A stretch of DNA of 54,994 nucleotides. Source: JBFHDX01 sp041584475. Lineage in GTDB: Bacteria > Pseudomonadota > Alphaproteobacteria > UBA8366 > JADFVY01. The translations under genes were made by a program, and so were the position numbers. The notes under the pieces were generated by a model, which was not told where the DNA came from, searched no databases, and saw nothing but the letters and a program-made list of their open reading frames with translations. Positions 19,477-27,834 of the stretch are shown here, piece by piece; positions within the stretch are counted from its first letter, which is position 1; the number at the start of each line of letters is the position of its first letter. The stretch is taken from contig JBFHDX010000012.1 in assembly GCA_041584475.1 (NCBI GenBank), positions 1 through 54,994 of the forward strand, in the 5' to 3' direction.

Positions 19477-20949
19477 TCAGCGGAAGGCCGGCTCGTCGAA
19501 ACTGCGCAGCTTGCGCGAATGGAGCTGCTCGACGCCGCCCTCGCGCAGGATCCGCACCGCCTCGAGCCCGATCGCGAGATGCTGGCTGACGCGCTCGTTG
19601 TAGAAGGCGTTGGCCATGCCGGGCAGCTTGATCTCGCCGTGCATCGGTTTGTCCGAGACGCAGAGCAGGGTTCCGTAAGGGACGCGGAAGCGGAAGCCGT
19701 TGGCGGCGATCGTCGCCGATTCCATGTCCACGGCGATCGCGCGCGACTGGCTGAAGCGCTCGTAGAGCTCGTCGAAGCGAAGCTCCCAGTTGCGGTTGTC
19801 CGTGGTCGCCACGGTCCCGGTGCGCATCCGCGTCTTCATCTCGGGCCCGCGTAGCCCGGTCACGCGCGCGACCGCTTCCTGCAGCGCGACCTGGATCTCG
19901 GCGATCGGCGGCACCGGCGCCCACAACGGCAGATCCTGGTCGAGCACATGGTCCTCGCGGATGTAGGCGTGCGCGAGCACGTAGTCGCCGAGTTTCTGGG
20001 AGCGACGCAGGCCGCCGCAATGGCCGATCATCAGCCAGCAGTGCGGCCGCAGCACGGCGAGATGATCGGTGATCGTCCGCGCGTTCGACGGGCCGATGCC
20101 GATATTGACCAGGGTCACGCCCTGGCGGTCCGGACGAACAAGGTGGTAGGCCGGCATCTGCGGCAGGTGCACCGGCGGCTTGCCCGACGGCCTGCCGTCG
20201 CCGCCGTGCGCGGGGCCGACGGTTATCACGCCACCCGGTTCGACGAAGGCCGAATAGTCGTCGTCCTTGGCGACTGCCTCGCGGCCGTAGGCGACGAACC
20301 CGTCGACGTAGCGCTGGTAGTTGGTGAACAGCACGAACTGCTGGAAATGCTCGGGCTCGCTCGCGGTGTAGTGGCGCAACCGGTGCAGCGCGAGATCGAC
20401 ACGCTCGGCGCCGAACAGCGAGAGCGGCCACGGTTCGCCCGGGCCCGTGCGGTGCGTGCCGTTGGCGATGGAATCGTCGATGCGCGCAAGGTCCGGGAGG
20501 TGGAACAGCCCCTCGACGGTCTGCATTTCGTCCGCGGAGAGATCGGCCGATGAATGTTCGATGACGAAGGGAAGCGGGATCGGCCGGTTGCTGACGCCGA
20601 TCTGTAGGGGCACCCCGTGGTGCCGGATCAGGAGGTCGAACTGTTCGCGGTAATAGTCGTGGAACAGGTCGGGCCGGGTCAGCGTCGTGCCGTAGGCGCC
20701 GGGGTAGGACAGCGTGCCGTAGGACGGCCGGGCGTCGAACTGCATTTCCGCGGGGCCGGCCGCAATCATGGCGTAGGGATAAAAGGCCGGTTCCGCCGGA
20801 CTTTCCCGATCGCCCTCGACGAACCGGTCGAACCGCTTGCGCACGCGGCGCACGCCGGTCTCGTAGATCTGCGAGACGCGCGCGACCGCCGCCTCGGCAT
20901 CGTCGAACTTCTTCAGGCCGCGTACCCAGCCAGTGGCAGCGTTCGCCAT
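19477..20949 (-). CDS. amn: AMP nucleosidase
   Basis: 490 residues, the length of Amn, which cleaves AMP to adenine and ribose-5-phosphate and helps set adenylate levels. An N-terminal AMP-nucleosidase domain (about 1-180) is followed by a purine-phosphorylase-like catalytic domain containing LVNIGIGPSNARTITDHLAV, MIGHCGGLRRSQKLGDYVLA and IAVDMESATIAANGFRFR. The ATG at 20947-20949 (MANAATGWVRGLKKF) has GGGAG seven bases upstream. It sits between ftsY and the EamA gene, breaking the usual ftsY-ispZ pair. Confidence 0.94.
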   Translation of the reverse strand: MANAATGWVRGLKKFDDAEAAVARVSQIYETGVRRVRKRFDRFVEGDRESPAEPAFYPYAMIAAGPAEMQFDARPSYGTLSYPGAYGTTLTRPDLFHDYYREQFDLLIRHHGVPLQIGVSNRPIPLPFVIEHSSADLSADEMQTVEGLFHLPDLARIDDSIANGTHRTGPGEPWPLSLFGAERVDLALHRLRHYTASEPEHFQQFVLFTNYQRYVDGFVAYGREAVAKDDDYSAFVEPGGVITVGPAHGGDGRPSGKPPVHLPQMPAYHLVRPDRQGVTLVNIGIGPSNARTITDHLAVLRPHCWLMIGHCGGLRRSQKLGDYVLAHAYIREDHVLDQDLPLWAPVPPIAEIQVALQEAVARVTGLRGPEMKTRMRTGTVATTDNRNWELRFDELYERFSQSRAIAVDMESATIAANGFRFRVPYGTLLCVSDKPMHGEIKLPGMANAFYNERVSQHLAIGLEAVRILREGGVEQLHSRKLRSFDEPAFR

Positions 20950-21024
20950 GCATAACTCCCGCAGAGTCAAGGCAATCAGTTTGGCGCGGCGGCACGCGCT
21001 GTCAATTGCGCCCGCGAGTAACGG

Positions 21025-21957
21025 TCACGCGGCGCCGACAAGCCCCCGCGCAAACTCCGCGGCCGCGAAGGGCCGCATGTCGTCGACCTTCTCGCCGACC
21101 CCGACGGCGTGGACCGGCAGGCCGAACCGTTCGGCGAGAGCGACGAGAACGCCGCCGCGCGCGGTACCGTCCAGCTTGGTGACGATCAGCCCGCTCACGT
21201 CGACCATTTCCTTGAAGGTCTGAACCTGGGCGAGCGCGTTCTGACCGGTCGTCGCGTCGAGCACGAGCACGGTGTCGTGCGGCGCCGTCGCGTCCTGCTT
21301 CTTGAGCACGCGGACGATCTTCTGCAGCTCGGCCATCAGGTTCGCCTTGTTGTGCAGTCGGCCCGCGGTATCGATGAGGAGCACTTCGGCGCCGGCAGCG
21401 CGCGCCCGCTCCAGCGCTTCGTAGGCAAGCCCCGCGGAATCCGCACCCGGCTTGCCCGTGACGACCGGACAGCCGGCACGCTCACCCCAGATCTGCAGCT
21501 GCTCCACCGCGGCGGCCCGGAACGTGTCGCCGGCGGCGAGCATCACCGAGCGGCCCTCGTCCTGCAGCTGCTTCGCAAGCTTGCCGATCGTCGTCGTCTT
21601 GCCGCTGCCGTTCACCCCGACGACCAGAACCACGTGCGGTCGCCGCGCAGGCTCGATCTCGAGCGGCCGCGCCACCGGTGCCAGCAGTGCGGTGAGCTGT
21701 GTCGCCAGCGCATTCCGCAGATCCTCGACCGACACCGCCCGGTCGAACCGGCCCCTCGCCAGCTCCGCGGCGAGCTTCGCCGCGGGACCGGGGCCGAGGT
21801 CCGCGGTGATCAGGAGTTCCTCGATCTCCTCGATCAGCGCATCGTCGATCCTGCGCCCGGCGAGGGCCGCAAGGCCGGCCGCGATCTTGCCCGAGGACTT
21901 CGCGAGACCGGCTCTCAGCCGTTCGAGCCAGCGCTTCTGGACGGCGGTATCGCTCAC
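21025..21957 (-). CDS. ftsY: Signal recognition particle receptor FtsY
   Basis: 310 residues. The NG GTPase module is complete: G1 GVNGSGKTTTIGKLA, G2 GDTFRAAAVEQL, G3 DTAGRLHNK and G4 TKLDGTARGG. The four-helix N domain begins around RWLERLRAGLAKSSGKIAAG. FtsY docks Ffh-ribosome complexes at the membrane; there is no long acidic A domain here, so membrane contact must use the N-terminal helix. It starts at a GTG (21955-21957) overlapping the mtaB stop by four bases (GTGA), so the dapF-mtaB-ftsY genes are coupled. Confidence 0.95.
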   Translation of the reverse strand: MSDTAVQKRWLERLRAGLAKSSGKIAAGLAALAGRRIDDALIEEIEELLITADLGPGPAAKLAAELARGRFDRAVSVEDLRNALATQLTALLAPVARPLEIEPARRPHVVLVVGVNGSGKTTTIGKLAKQLQDEGRSVMLAAGDTFRAAAVEQLQIWGERAGCPVVTGKPGADSAGLAYEALERARAAGAEVLLIDTAGRLHNKANLMAELQKIVRVLKKQDATAPHDTVLVLDATTGQNALAQVQTFKEMVDVSGLIVTKLDGTARGGVLVALAERFGLPVHAVGVGEKVDDMRPFAAAEFARGLVGAA

Positions 21958-23219
21958 GCCGCCCGCCGCATCGCTTCGCCCAGCAGGTGCCCGCCGTCGC
22001 GGCCCGTGATCCGAACCTGCAGAAGGTCGCCGTCGGGGACCGCGCCGCAGACGCGGACCGTCGCGTAATGCTCGCTGTAGCCGGTCCGGTCGCGCTCGAC
22101 GAGCACGCGCGCCGTGCGACCGATCTGCCCGTCCATGAACCGCTGGGCCGCGTGCTCGCCGGCCGCGCGCAACCGTGCCGCCCGCTCCCTGCGTACCGCC
22201 CCGGGGAGTTGCGGCATTCGCGCCGCGGGCGTCCCGTCGCGCACCGAGTAGGGAAACACGTGCAGCCAGGCCAGATCGCACTCGTCGACGAGGGAGAGCG
22301 TCCGGGCGAACATGTCCTCGGTTTCGGTCGGAAAGCCCGCGATCAGGTCGGCACCGAGCGCGATGCCCGGCCTCAGGCGCCGAACCTCGCGGCAAAACGC
22401 CACCGCATCGCGGCGCAGGTGGCGGCGCTTCATGCGTCTGAGGATCATGTCGTCACCAGCCTGCAGGGACAGGTGCAGATGCGGCATCAGCCGCTCCTCC
22501 TCGGCGACCAGCCGCATGAGGTCACGATCGTCGGCGACCTCGACGCAATCGACCGAGGTCAGGCGCAGCCGCTTCAGTTCGGGCACCTGGAGCAACAGGC
22601 GCCGCAGCATCTGCCCGAGCCGGGGTCTGCCCGGCAGGTCGGCGCCGTAGCCGGTGATGTCGACGCCGGTCAGCACGATCTCCCGGTAGCCGGCCTCGAC
22701 GAGTGCGCGCACCTGCGCCACGATCTGTCCTACGGGCGCCGAGCGGTTGTTGCCGCGGCCATAGGGAATGATGCAAAACGTGCAGCGATGGTCGCAGCCC
22801 TGCTGGACCTGGACGAAGGCGCGCGCCCGGCCGTCGAAGCCCCCGACCAGATGGGAGGCCGTCTCGCGCACCGTCATGATGTCGGCGACGGCGACGGCGG
22901 CGTTGTCATCCGCGAGGAAGCTCGCCGGCTGCAGCTTCTCTTCGTTGCCCAGCACGCGGTCCACCTCCGGCATCGCCGCGTAGCTCGCCGGGTCGATCTG
23001 CGCGGCGCAGCCGGTGACGATGATTCGTGCCGACGGATGCTCGCGGCGAACCCGCCGGATCGCCTGCCGCGCCTGCCGCTCGGCCTCCGCGGTGACGGCG
23101 CAGGTATTGACGATGACGGTGTCCCGCAACCCCGCCGATTTTGCGTGGCCACGCATGACTTCGGATTCGAACGCGTTCAGCCGGCAGCCGAAGGTCAGGA
23201 CTCGGGGCTCCGAGCTCAT
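21954..23219 (-). CDS. mtaB: tRNA t6A37 methylthiotransferase MtaB
   Basis: 421 residues of the methylthiotransferase family. The N-terminal UPF0004 domain has three cluster cysteines (FGCRLN, NTCAVT, TGCAAQ). The radical-SAM domain has CDHRCTFC (CxxxCxxC), and the C-terminal TRAM-like region ends DGGHLLGEAMR. MtaB converts t6A to ms2t6A at position 37 of ANN-decoding tRNAs. MtaB rather than MiaB is inferred from the dapF/ftsY context and the sequence RLNAFESEVM. Its ATG overlaps the dapF stop (ATGA). Confidence 0.93.
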   Translation of the reverse strand: MSSEPRVLTFGCRLNAFESEVMRGHAKSAGLRDTVIVNTCAVTAEAERQARQAIRRVRREHPSARIIVTGCAAQIDPASYAAMPEVDRVLGNEEKLQPASFLADDNAAVAVADIMTVRETASHLVGGFDGRARAFVQVQQGCDHRCTFCIIPYGRGNNRSAPVGQIVAQVRALVEAGYREIVLTGVDITGYGADLPGRPRLGQMLRRLLLQVPELKRLRLTSVDCVEVADDRDLMRLVAEEERLMPHLHLSLQAGDDMILRRMKRRHLRRDAVAFCREVRRLRPGIALGADLIAGFPTETEDMFARTLSLVDECDLAWLHVFPYSVRDGTPAARMPQLPGAVRRERAARLRAAGEHAAQRFMDGQIGRTARVLVERDRTGYSEHYATVRVCGAVPDGDLLQVRITGRDGGHLLGEAMRRAA

Positions 23220-24043
23220 GCCGCAAGACCGCCGTCAAGCAGGCCGGTAAAGCTCGTCGCGACGGGTCCCGTCAGCAGCACGTGGTTGTCGTCGCGCCAC
23301 GCCGCGGCCAGTGTGCCGCCATCCATCAGGAGTTCCGCCGACCGCCCCGCGAGACCGCGCCGATGCGCTGCGACCAGCGTCGCGCACGCACCGCTGCCGC
23401 AGGCCAGCGTGATGCCGACGCCGCGTTCCCAGACGCGCAGGCGAATATGGTCGGCATCGACGACGGTTGCCACCTCGACATTGGTCCGCGCCGGAAACAT
23501 GGGGTGGTGTTCGAGCTGCGGTCCGAGGGCGCCGAGTTCGACATCCTCCGCATCGTCGACGAAGAACACGCAGTGGGGATTGCCCATGCCCACGGCGACC
23601 GGATCGGCCAGCTGCCCGAGCGCGATGTCGAGATGCAGCGTGTCCGCCTCGTCGGCAAGCGGAATGTCGCGCCAGTCCGTGTGGGCCGGCCCCATATCGA
23701 CCGTGAACTTCCCATGCTCCGTGCGCCAGGCGTCGAGAAGGCCGCTGCGGGTCTCGATCGTCAACCGATCGCCCTGCGTCTCGTTCAACAGCATCGCAGC
23801 GACGCAGCGCGTGCCGTTCCCGCACGCGCCGGACTCGCTGCCGTCGGCGTTCAGGAACGCAAGCCGGGCATGCGCCGACGCGGACGACGGCGGCGCGATG
23901 AGGATCAGCTGATCGCAGCCGACACCGCGTCGACGGTCTGCAATGGCGCGGGCGGCGTCGGCCCCGGGGGCCGACTGTCCGGCACGCAGGTCGAGCACAA
24001 CGAAATCGTTGCCGAGACCGTGCATTTTGGTGAACGGGATCAT
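23216..24043 (-). CDS. dapF: Diaminopimelate epimerase
   Basis: 275 residues; converts LL- to meso-diaminopimelate for peptidoglycan and lysine. The two active-site cysteines are visible, C74 in GACGNGTRCVA and C215 in LACGSGAC, with the N-terminal MIPFTKMHGLGNDFVV motif. I chose the ATG at 24041-24043 because that motif is where the family begins and AGGG lies upstream; an earlier in-frame start adds eight odd residues. First gene of dapF-mtaB-ftsY, and functionally linked to dapB and asd elsewhere in the window. Confidence 0.96.
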   Translation of the reverse strand: MIPFTKMHGLGNDFVVLDLRAGQSAPGADAARAIADRRRGVGCDQLILIAPPSSASAHARLAFLNADGSESGACGNGTRCVAAMLLNETQGDRLTIETRSGLLDAWRTEHGKFTVDMGPAHTDWRDIPLADEADTLHLDIALGQLADPVAVGMGNPHCVFFVDDAEDVELGALGPQLEHHPMFPARTNVEVATVVDADHIRLRVWERGVGITLACGSGACATLVAAHRRGLAGRSAELLMDGGTLAAAWRDDNHVLLTGPVATSFTGLLDGGLAA

Positions 24044-24107
24044 GGGTCGGCCCTGGCTGAACAACACGCCTTATATGGCGTGCCTGGGCTCCGAGTCCAT
24101 CGCAATC

Positions 24108-24512
24108 CTAGTGCTTTGTATTCTGGGCGATCGCCCTCACGAGCCGCAGGAAACGGCCACGCACCTTCTGCGGCATGGTGTGATAGACGCTCAGCAGCGA
24201 CCGGATCTCGGCGCTTTCCTCGAGCTGGAAGCTTGCGTCGGAGGGCTGGTCCGCCGCGGTACCGTCGCCGTCATATCCGTCGAAGAAGAACGAGGCCGGG
24301 ACCCCGAGCACCTGGGCGATGTCGTACAGCCGACCGGCGCTGACCCTGTTGGCCCCGGTTTCGTACTTGTTGACCTGCTTGAGACCGACGCCGATCTTCT
24401 CCCCAAGTTGGCGGCGACTCAGGCGCAGTTCGCGCCGACGCTGGAAAATCCGCCGCCCGACATGACGGTCGAGCGGATCCGGAGCGCCGGGTTTTCGGGA
24501 CATTTGCGACAT
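24108..24512 (-). CDS. XRE-family helix-turn-helix regulator
   Basis: 134 residues. The helix-turn-helix lies at about residues 17-75: VGRRIFQRRRELRLSRRQLG, then VGLKQVNKYETGANRVS and LYDIAQVLGVPASFF. The C-terminal half (DASFQLEESAEIRSLLSVYH) has the length and hydrophobic pattern of the alphaproteobacterial XRE type with a small helical dimerisation tail. The ATG at 24512 follows GGGGGTG; ATG at 24503 is an alternative. It is divergent from ffh, with an AT-rich intergenic segment holding a palindrome that could be its own operator. The target genes are unknown. Confidence 0.85.
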   Translation of the reverse strand: MSQMSRKPGAPDPLDRHVGRRIFQRRRELRLSRRQLGEKIGVGLKQVNKYETGANRVSAGRLYDIAQVLGVPASFFFDGYDGDGTAADQPSDASFQLEESAEIRSLLSVYHTMPQKVRGRFLRLVRAIAQNTKH

Positions 24513-24564
24513 TTCACCCCCACCCGGTAGAGCTTCGTAAAACACCATTTTATTTTATGGAGAA

Positions 24565-24580
24565 TGTATACCTCTGTACA
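24565..24580. promoter_or_regulatory. Candidate operator: imperfect palindrome upstream of the XRE gene
   Basis: The 16-base segment TGTATACCTCTGTACA has arms TGTAnA and TnTACA around a four-base centre. It lies in a locally AT-rich patch (about 24538-24580) between the divergent XRE regulator and ffh. It is about 52 bases before the XRE start, where a repressor site would overlap the promoter (on the minus strand, TGTACA and TAAAAT are 17 bases apart). Symmetry and location are seen; autoregulation is inferred. Confidence 0.35.
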
Positions 24581-24656
24581 CTGTCTACGATGTCGCATGC
24601 GCTCAGTGGTAGTCGTGGTCGCCGATCCGGGACATCGGATTTTCGATCGTTCCCGC

Positions 24657-24685
24657 TTGACTTGGCACCGGTCGGCCGCTAAAAG
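24657..24685 (+). promoter_or_regulatory. Candidate sigma70-type promoter of ffh
   Basis: TTGACT (24657-24662) and TAAAAG (24680-24685) are separated by 17 bases, about 109 bases before the ffh ATG. The -35 box is one base off the consensus TTGACA and the spacing is ideal; the -10 box is weaker. It could drive the ffh-rpsP-rimM-trmD-rplS series. Confidence 0.45.
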
Positions 24686-24793
24686 CCCGCAGCCTGTCTT
24701 TGCAGGAATTTCGATCTGTCCGGTCCCGAGGGGCCCCGCCGGTCCGCGAGTTTCGCGCACTGGCGTGTTTGTCGTTGGATGAATGGCGTCATT

Positions 24794-26161
24794 ATGTTCG
24801 ACACGCTGACCGACCGCATTGGTGATGTGTTCGAGCGCTTGCGCAGACGCGGCGCCCTGAGCGAGGCTGACGTCACGGCCGCGCTGCGCGAGCTGCGCAT
24901 TGCGCTGCTCGAGGCCGATGTCGCGTTGCCGGTCGTCAAGCGGCTCGTCGAGGAAGTGACGGCCAAGGCCAAGGGAACCGAGATCCTGCGTTCGGTTACG
25001 CCGGGCCAGATGGTCGTGAAACTTGTGCACGATCACCTCGTCGACATGCTGGGCGGCGAGGCCATCGCGCTCAATCTTGCTGCGCCGCCGCCTGCGGTGA
25101 TCCTCATGGTCGGTCTCCAGGGCTCCGGCAAGACGACGACGACCGCCAAGATCGCCAAACGGCTTCACGACCGGGACAGGAAGAAGGTTTTTATGGCCTC
25201 GCTCGATGTCGCGCGGCCGGCGGCGCAGGAGCAGCTCAAGGTCCTTGGCGAGCAGGCCGGCGTGGCAACGCTGCCGGTCGTCGCCGGCCAACCGCCCGTC
25301 GAAATTGCCGGCCGCGCCCTGCAGGCGGCGCGGCTCCAGGGGTTTGACCTCGTGCTCTTGGACACGGCGGGCCGACTCCATATCGATGATCAGCTGATGG
25401 CGGAGGTGGTGGCGGTGCGCGACGCGACCGCTCCCGTCGAGACGCTCCTGATCGCCGATGCCATGACCGGCCAGGACGCGGTCAACGTTGCCGAGGGCTT
25501 CCACAAGGCCGTCGGGTTGACCGGGATCGTATTGACGCGGGTCGACGGTGATTCGCGAGGCGGTGCTGCCCTGTCGATGCGTGCGGTTACCGGCCAGCCG
25601 ATCAAGTTCATCGGCGTCGGCGAGGGACTCGACGCGCTCGAGGAGTTCCACCCCGACCGGATCGCCGGCCGCATCCTTGGCATGGGCGACGTCATCGGCC
25701 TTGTCGAGAAGGCGGCCGAAACCATCGAGCGGGATGAGGCGGAAAAGCTCGCCCGCAAGATGAAGAAGGGTGGGCTCGACCTGGACGACATGGCGGCGCA
25801 ACTGCGGCAGATGCGCAAGATGGGCGGACTGTCGGGGGTCATGTCGATGCTGCCCGGCGTCGGCAAGGCGCAGCAGCAGTTGGCGGCTGCCAACATCGAC
25901 GAACGCACGCTGCGGCGCCAGGAGGCGATCATCTCGTCGATGACGCCGGCCGAACGGCGCAACCCGAAAATCATCCAGGCCTCTCGCAAACGCCGCATCG
26001 CCGCCGGTTCCGGCAGCTCCGTGCCGGACGTGAACAAGCTGCTCAAGCAGCACATGATGATGGCGAAAATGATGAAGAAGGTCGGCAAGATGGGGAAAAG
26101 GGGCCTCATGCGTCACGGGTTTCCGGGGATGCCGGGCGGCGGCCTGCCGCCGCGCATGTGA
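24794..26161 (+). CDS. ffh: Signal recognition particle protein Ffh
   Basis: 455 residues. N domain (about 1-95), G domain with GLQGSGKTTTTAKIA, DVARPAAQEQL, DTAGRLHID and TRVDGDSRGG. The methionine-rich M domain carries MRKMGGLSGVMSMLPG and ends in a Met/Gly tail (KQHMMMAKMMKKVGKMG). It binds 4.5S RNA and signal sequences, then FtsY. I start at the ATG 24794 (MFDTLTDRIGDVFERL), the family N-terminus; an ATG five codons earlier exists. It heads the cluster that continues with rpsP. Its partner ftsY lies about 3 kb away on the opposite strand. Confidence 0.97.
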   Translation: MFDTLTDRIGDVFERLRRRGALSEADVTAALRELRIALLEADVALPVVKRLVEEVTAKAKGTEILRSVTPGQMVVKLVHDHLVDMLGGEAIALNLAAPPPAVILMVGLQGSGKTTTTAKIAKRLHDRDRKKVFMASLDVARPAAQEQLKVLGEQAGVATLPVVAGQPPVEIAGRALQAARLQGFDLVLLDTAGRLHIDDQLMAEVVAVRDATAPVETLLIADAMTGQDAVNVAEGFHKAVGLTGIVLTRVDGDSRGGAALSMRAVTGQPIKFIGVGEGLDALEEFHPDRIAGRILGMGDVIGLVEKAAETIERDEAEKLARKMKKGGLDLDDMAAQLRQMRKMGGLSGVMSMLPGVGKAQQQLAAANIDERTLRRQEAIISSMTPAERRNPKIIQASRKRRIAAGSGSSVPDVNKLLKQHMMMAKMMKKVGKMGKRGLMRHGFPGMPGGGLPPRM

Positions 26162-26243
26162 AGGTATGAGAATTCCAATTGCGGCCTGAATATCAAACGA
26201 TTATAGGAACCTCTTAACTCACGGACCGAAGGACAGATCGCAG

Positions 26244-27251
26244 ATGTCGTTGAGAATTCGCCTCGCTCGGGGCGGCGCCAAGAAACGCCCCTACTACCGC
26301 ATCGTCGTGGCCGATTCGCGCGCGCCGCGGGACGGTCGCTTCATTGAGCGCGTCGGCTCGTACAATCCGATGGTCGCCAAGGATCACCCCGATCGCATCG
26401 TGCTGAAGCAAGAACGCATCAAGCACTGGCTCTCGGTCGGTGCGCGGCCGTCGGATCGCGTCGCGCGATTCCTCGGTGCGGCCGAGCTCGCGCCGGTTCC
26501 GGCGATTCCGGAGCAGACCAAGAAGAACCAGCCGAAGACGAAGACGCTGGAGCGCCGCAAGGAGGCCCAGGAGAAGGCGAGCGCCAAACCGGCGGAGGCC
26601 GCGGTGGCGGCAGCGACCGAAGAGGACGCGGCTGGAGCAACTGAAGCGACCGGCGCAGCGGTAGAGGAGCTGCCCGCCGAGGAAGCGGCGGCCGAGGAAG
26701 CGGCGGCCGAGGCAGCCCCTGCCGAGGAAGCCCCTGCCGAGAAAGCTGCCGCCGAGAAAGCTGCCGCCGAGGAGGTCCCCGCCGAAGAGGTGACGACGGC
26801 GGACACGCCGGCCGAGAAAGCCCCTGCCGAGGAAGCCTCTGCGGAGGCAGCCCCTGCCGAGAAAGCTGCCGCCGAGGAGGTCCCCGCCGAAGAAGTGACG
26901 ACGGCGGATGCATCGGCCGAGAAGGCACCTGCCGCGGAAGCCGCCGCAGGGGAAGCCACCGCCGAAGAAGTGACGGCGGCGGATGCACCTGCCGAAGAGG
27001 CGCCGGCCGAAGAGGCGCTGGCTGAGGAGGCACCTGCGGCGGAAGCCGCCGCGGAGGAAGCCCCCGCCGAGAAAGGCGCCGCCGAAGAAGTGACGGCGGC
27101 GGATGCGCCGGCCGAGGAGGCGCCGGCCGAGGAGGCACCTGCCGCGGAAGCCGCCGCGGAGGAAATGCCGGCTGAGGAGACACCCGAAGAGGCAGCCGGC
27201 ACAGACAAGGCGACCGGCAAAGAGGCCAAGACGAAGAAGTCCAAGAAGTAG
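26244..27251 (+). CDS. rpsP: 30S ribosomal protein bS16 with a long Ala/Glu pentapeptide-repeat tail
   Basis: 335 residues, against about 80-120 for most bS16. Residues 1-85 are a normal S16 core (MSLRIRLARGGAKKRPYYRI, DGRFIERVGSYNPM, DRIVLKQERIKHWLSVGA), a 30S assembly protein that binds 16S rRNA. Residues 91-115 are a lysine-rich linker. Residues 144-313 are 34 consecutive five-residue units of the [PA]-A-E-[EK]-[AV] kind, and the end is basic (KEAKTKKSKK). The frame stays open and coding-like throughout and meets rimM 16 bases later. The tail is strongly acidic and probably helical or disordered. The start at 26244 is supported by the exact family N-terminus. Confidence 0.95.
   Translation: MSLRIRLARGGAKKRPYYRIVVADSRAPRDGRFIERVGSYNPMVAKDHPDRIVLKQERIKHWLSVGARPSDRVARFLGAAELAPVPAIPEQTKKNQPKTKTLERRKEAQEKASAKPAEAAVAAATEEDAAGATEATGAAVEELPAEEAAAEEAAAEAAPAEEAPAEKAAAEKAAAEEVPAEEVTTADTPAEKAPAEEASAEAAPAEKAAAEEVPAEEVTTADASAEKAPAAEAAAGEATAEEVTAADAPAEEAPAEEALAEEAPAAEAAAEEAPAEKGAAEEVTAADAPAEEAPAEEAPAAEAAAEEMPAEETPEEAAGTDKATGKEAKTKKSKK
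26673..27182 (+). repeat. 34 x 15-bp imperfect tandem repeat in the rpsP tail
   Basis: Fifteen-base units of the gcc-gag/gaa-gcc kind encode the pentapeptides PAEEA, AAEEA, PAEKA, AAEEV, PAEEV, SAEKA, PAAEA and so on. The register is unbroken over 510 bases. A marker unit, TTAD or TAAD after Val, recurs with gtgacg starting at 26790, 26895, 26970 and 27090. The spacings are 105, 75 and 120 bases, all multiples of 15. Two long copies (around 26763-26810 and 26868-26915) are nearly identical at the DNA level, which suggests growth by segmental duplication or slippage. Confidence 0.9.
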
Positions 27252-27267
27252 TTGCGGAGATCATCAC

Positions 27268-27834
27268 GTGCCGAATCTGGCGGCAGAAATGGTGGAAGCG
27301 AAGTTGTGTGTCGGTGTCGTCGTGGGTGCGCACGGGGTGCGCGGCGACGTCCGCATCAAGAGCTTCACCGTGCAGCCCGGCGACCTCGTCGCGTACGGGC
27401 CGCTCTCCGACATTAGCGGCGACCGGATCTTCCGTGTCACCCTGCTCGGCGAGGTACGTGGACTGCTGCGCGCCCATATCGCAGGCATCGACGATCGTGA
27501 CGCTGCGCAGGCGCTTGCCGGCGTCGAGCTTTACGTCGATCGTGAGCGGCTGCCGACTCCTGGCGACGAGGAATACTATCATTCCGACCTCATCGGGCTG
27601 CGGGCGGAACGCGATGACGGAACGCCGGTCGGCGTGGTAACCGCGCTCTACGAGTTCGGCGCCGGAGACATGCTCGAACTGGCGCTCGAGACCGGCGGCT
27701 CGGCGGTGCTGCCATTCACGAAGGCGGTCGTCCCGCTGATCGACATCGAGGCAGGGCGGATCGTCGTGCGGCCGCCAGCCGAGACCGAGGCCAAACCGAA
27801 CGAGGGACCGCCGGCCGGGGCAGGTGATCGATGA
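27268..27834 (+). CDS. rimM: Ribosome maturation factor RimM
   Basis: 188 residues. The N-terminal RimM domain (CVGVVVGAHGVRGDVRIKSF) and the C-terminal PRC-barrel part (EYYHSDLIGLRAERDDG, VLPFTKAVVPLIDIEAG) are both present. It assists late 30S head assembly at the S19/S13 region. The GTG at 27268 has GGAGA eight bases upstream; ATG 27289 would shorten it by seven residues. It follows rpsP by 16 bases and overlaps trmD by an ATGA. Confidence 0.93.
   Translation: MPNLAAEMVEAKLCVGVVVGAHGVRGDVRIKSFTVQPGDLVAYGPLSDISGDRIFRVTLLGEVRGLLRAHIAGIDDRDAAQALAGVELYVDRERLPTPGDEEYYHSDLIGLRAERDDGTPVGVVTALYEFGAGDMLELALETGGSAVLPFTKAVVPLIDIEAGRIVVRPPAETEAKPNEGPPAGAGDR

Noticed and set aside
26673..27182. Regularly spaced repeats considered as a CRISPR-like array
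   Set aside because: Units are contiguous 15-bp codon repeats inside a translated frame, without unique spacers, and no cas genes are near.
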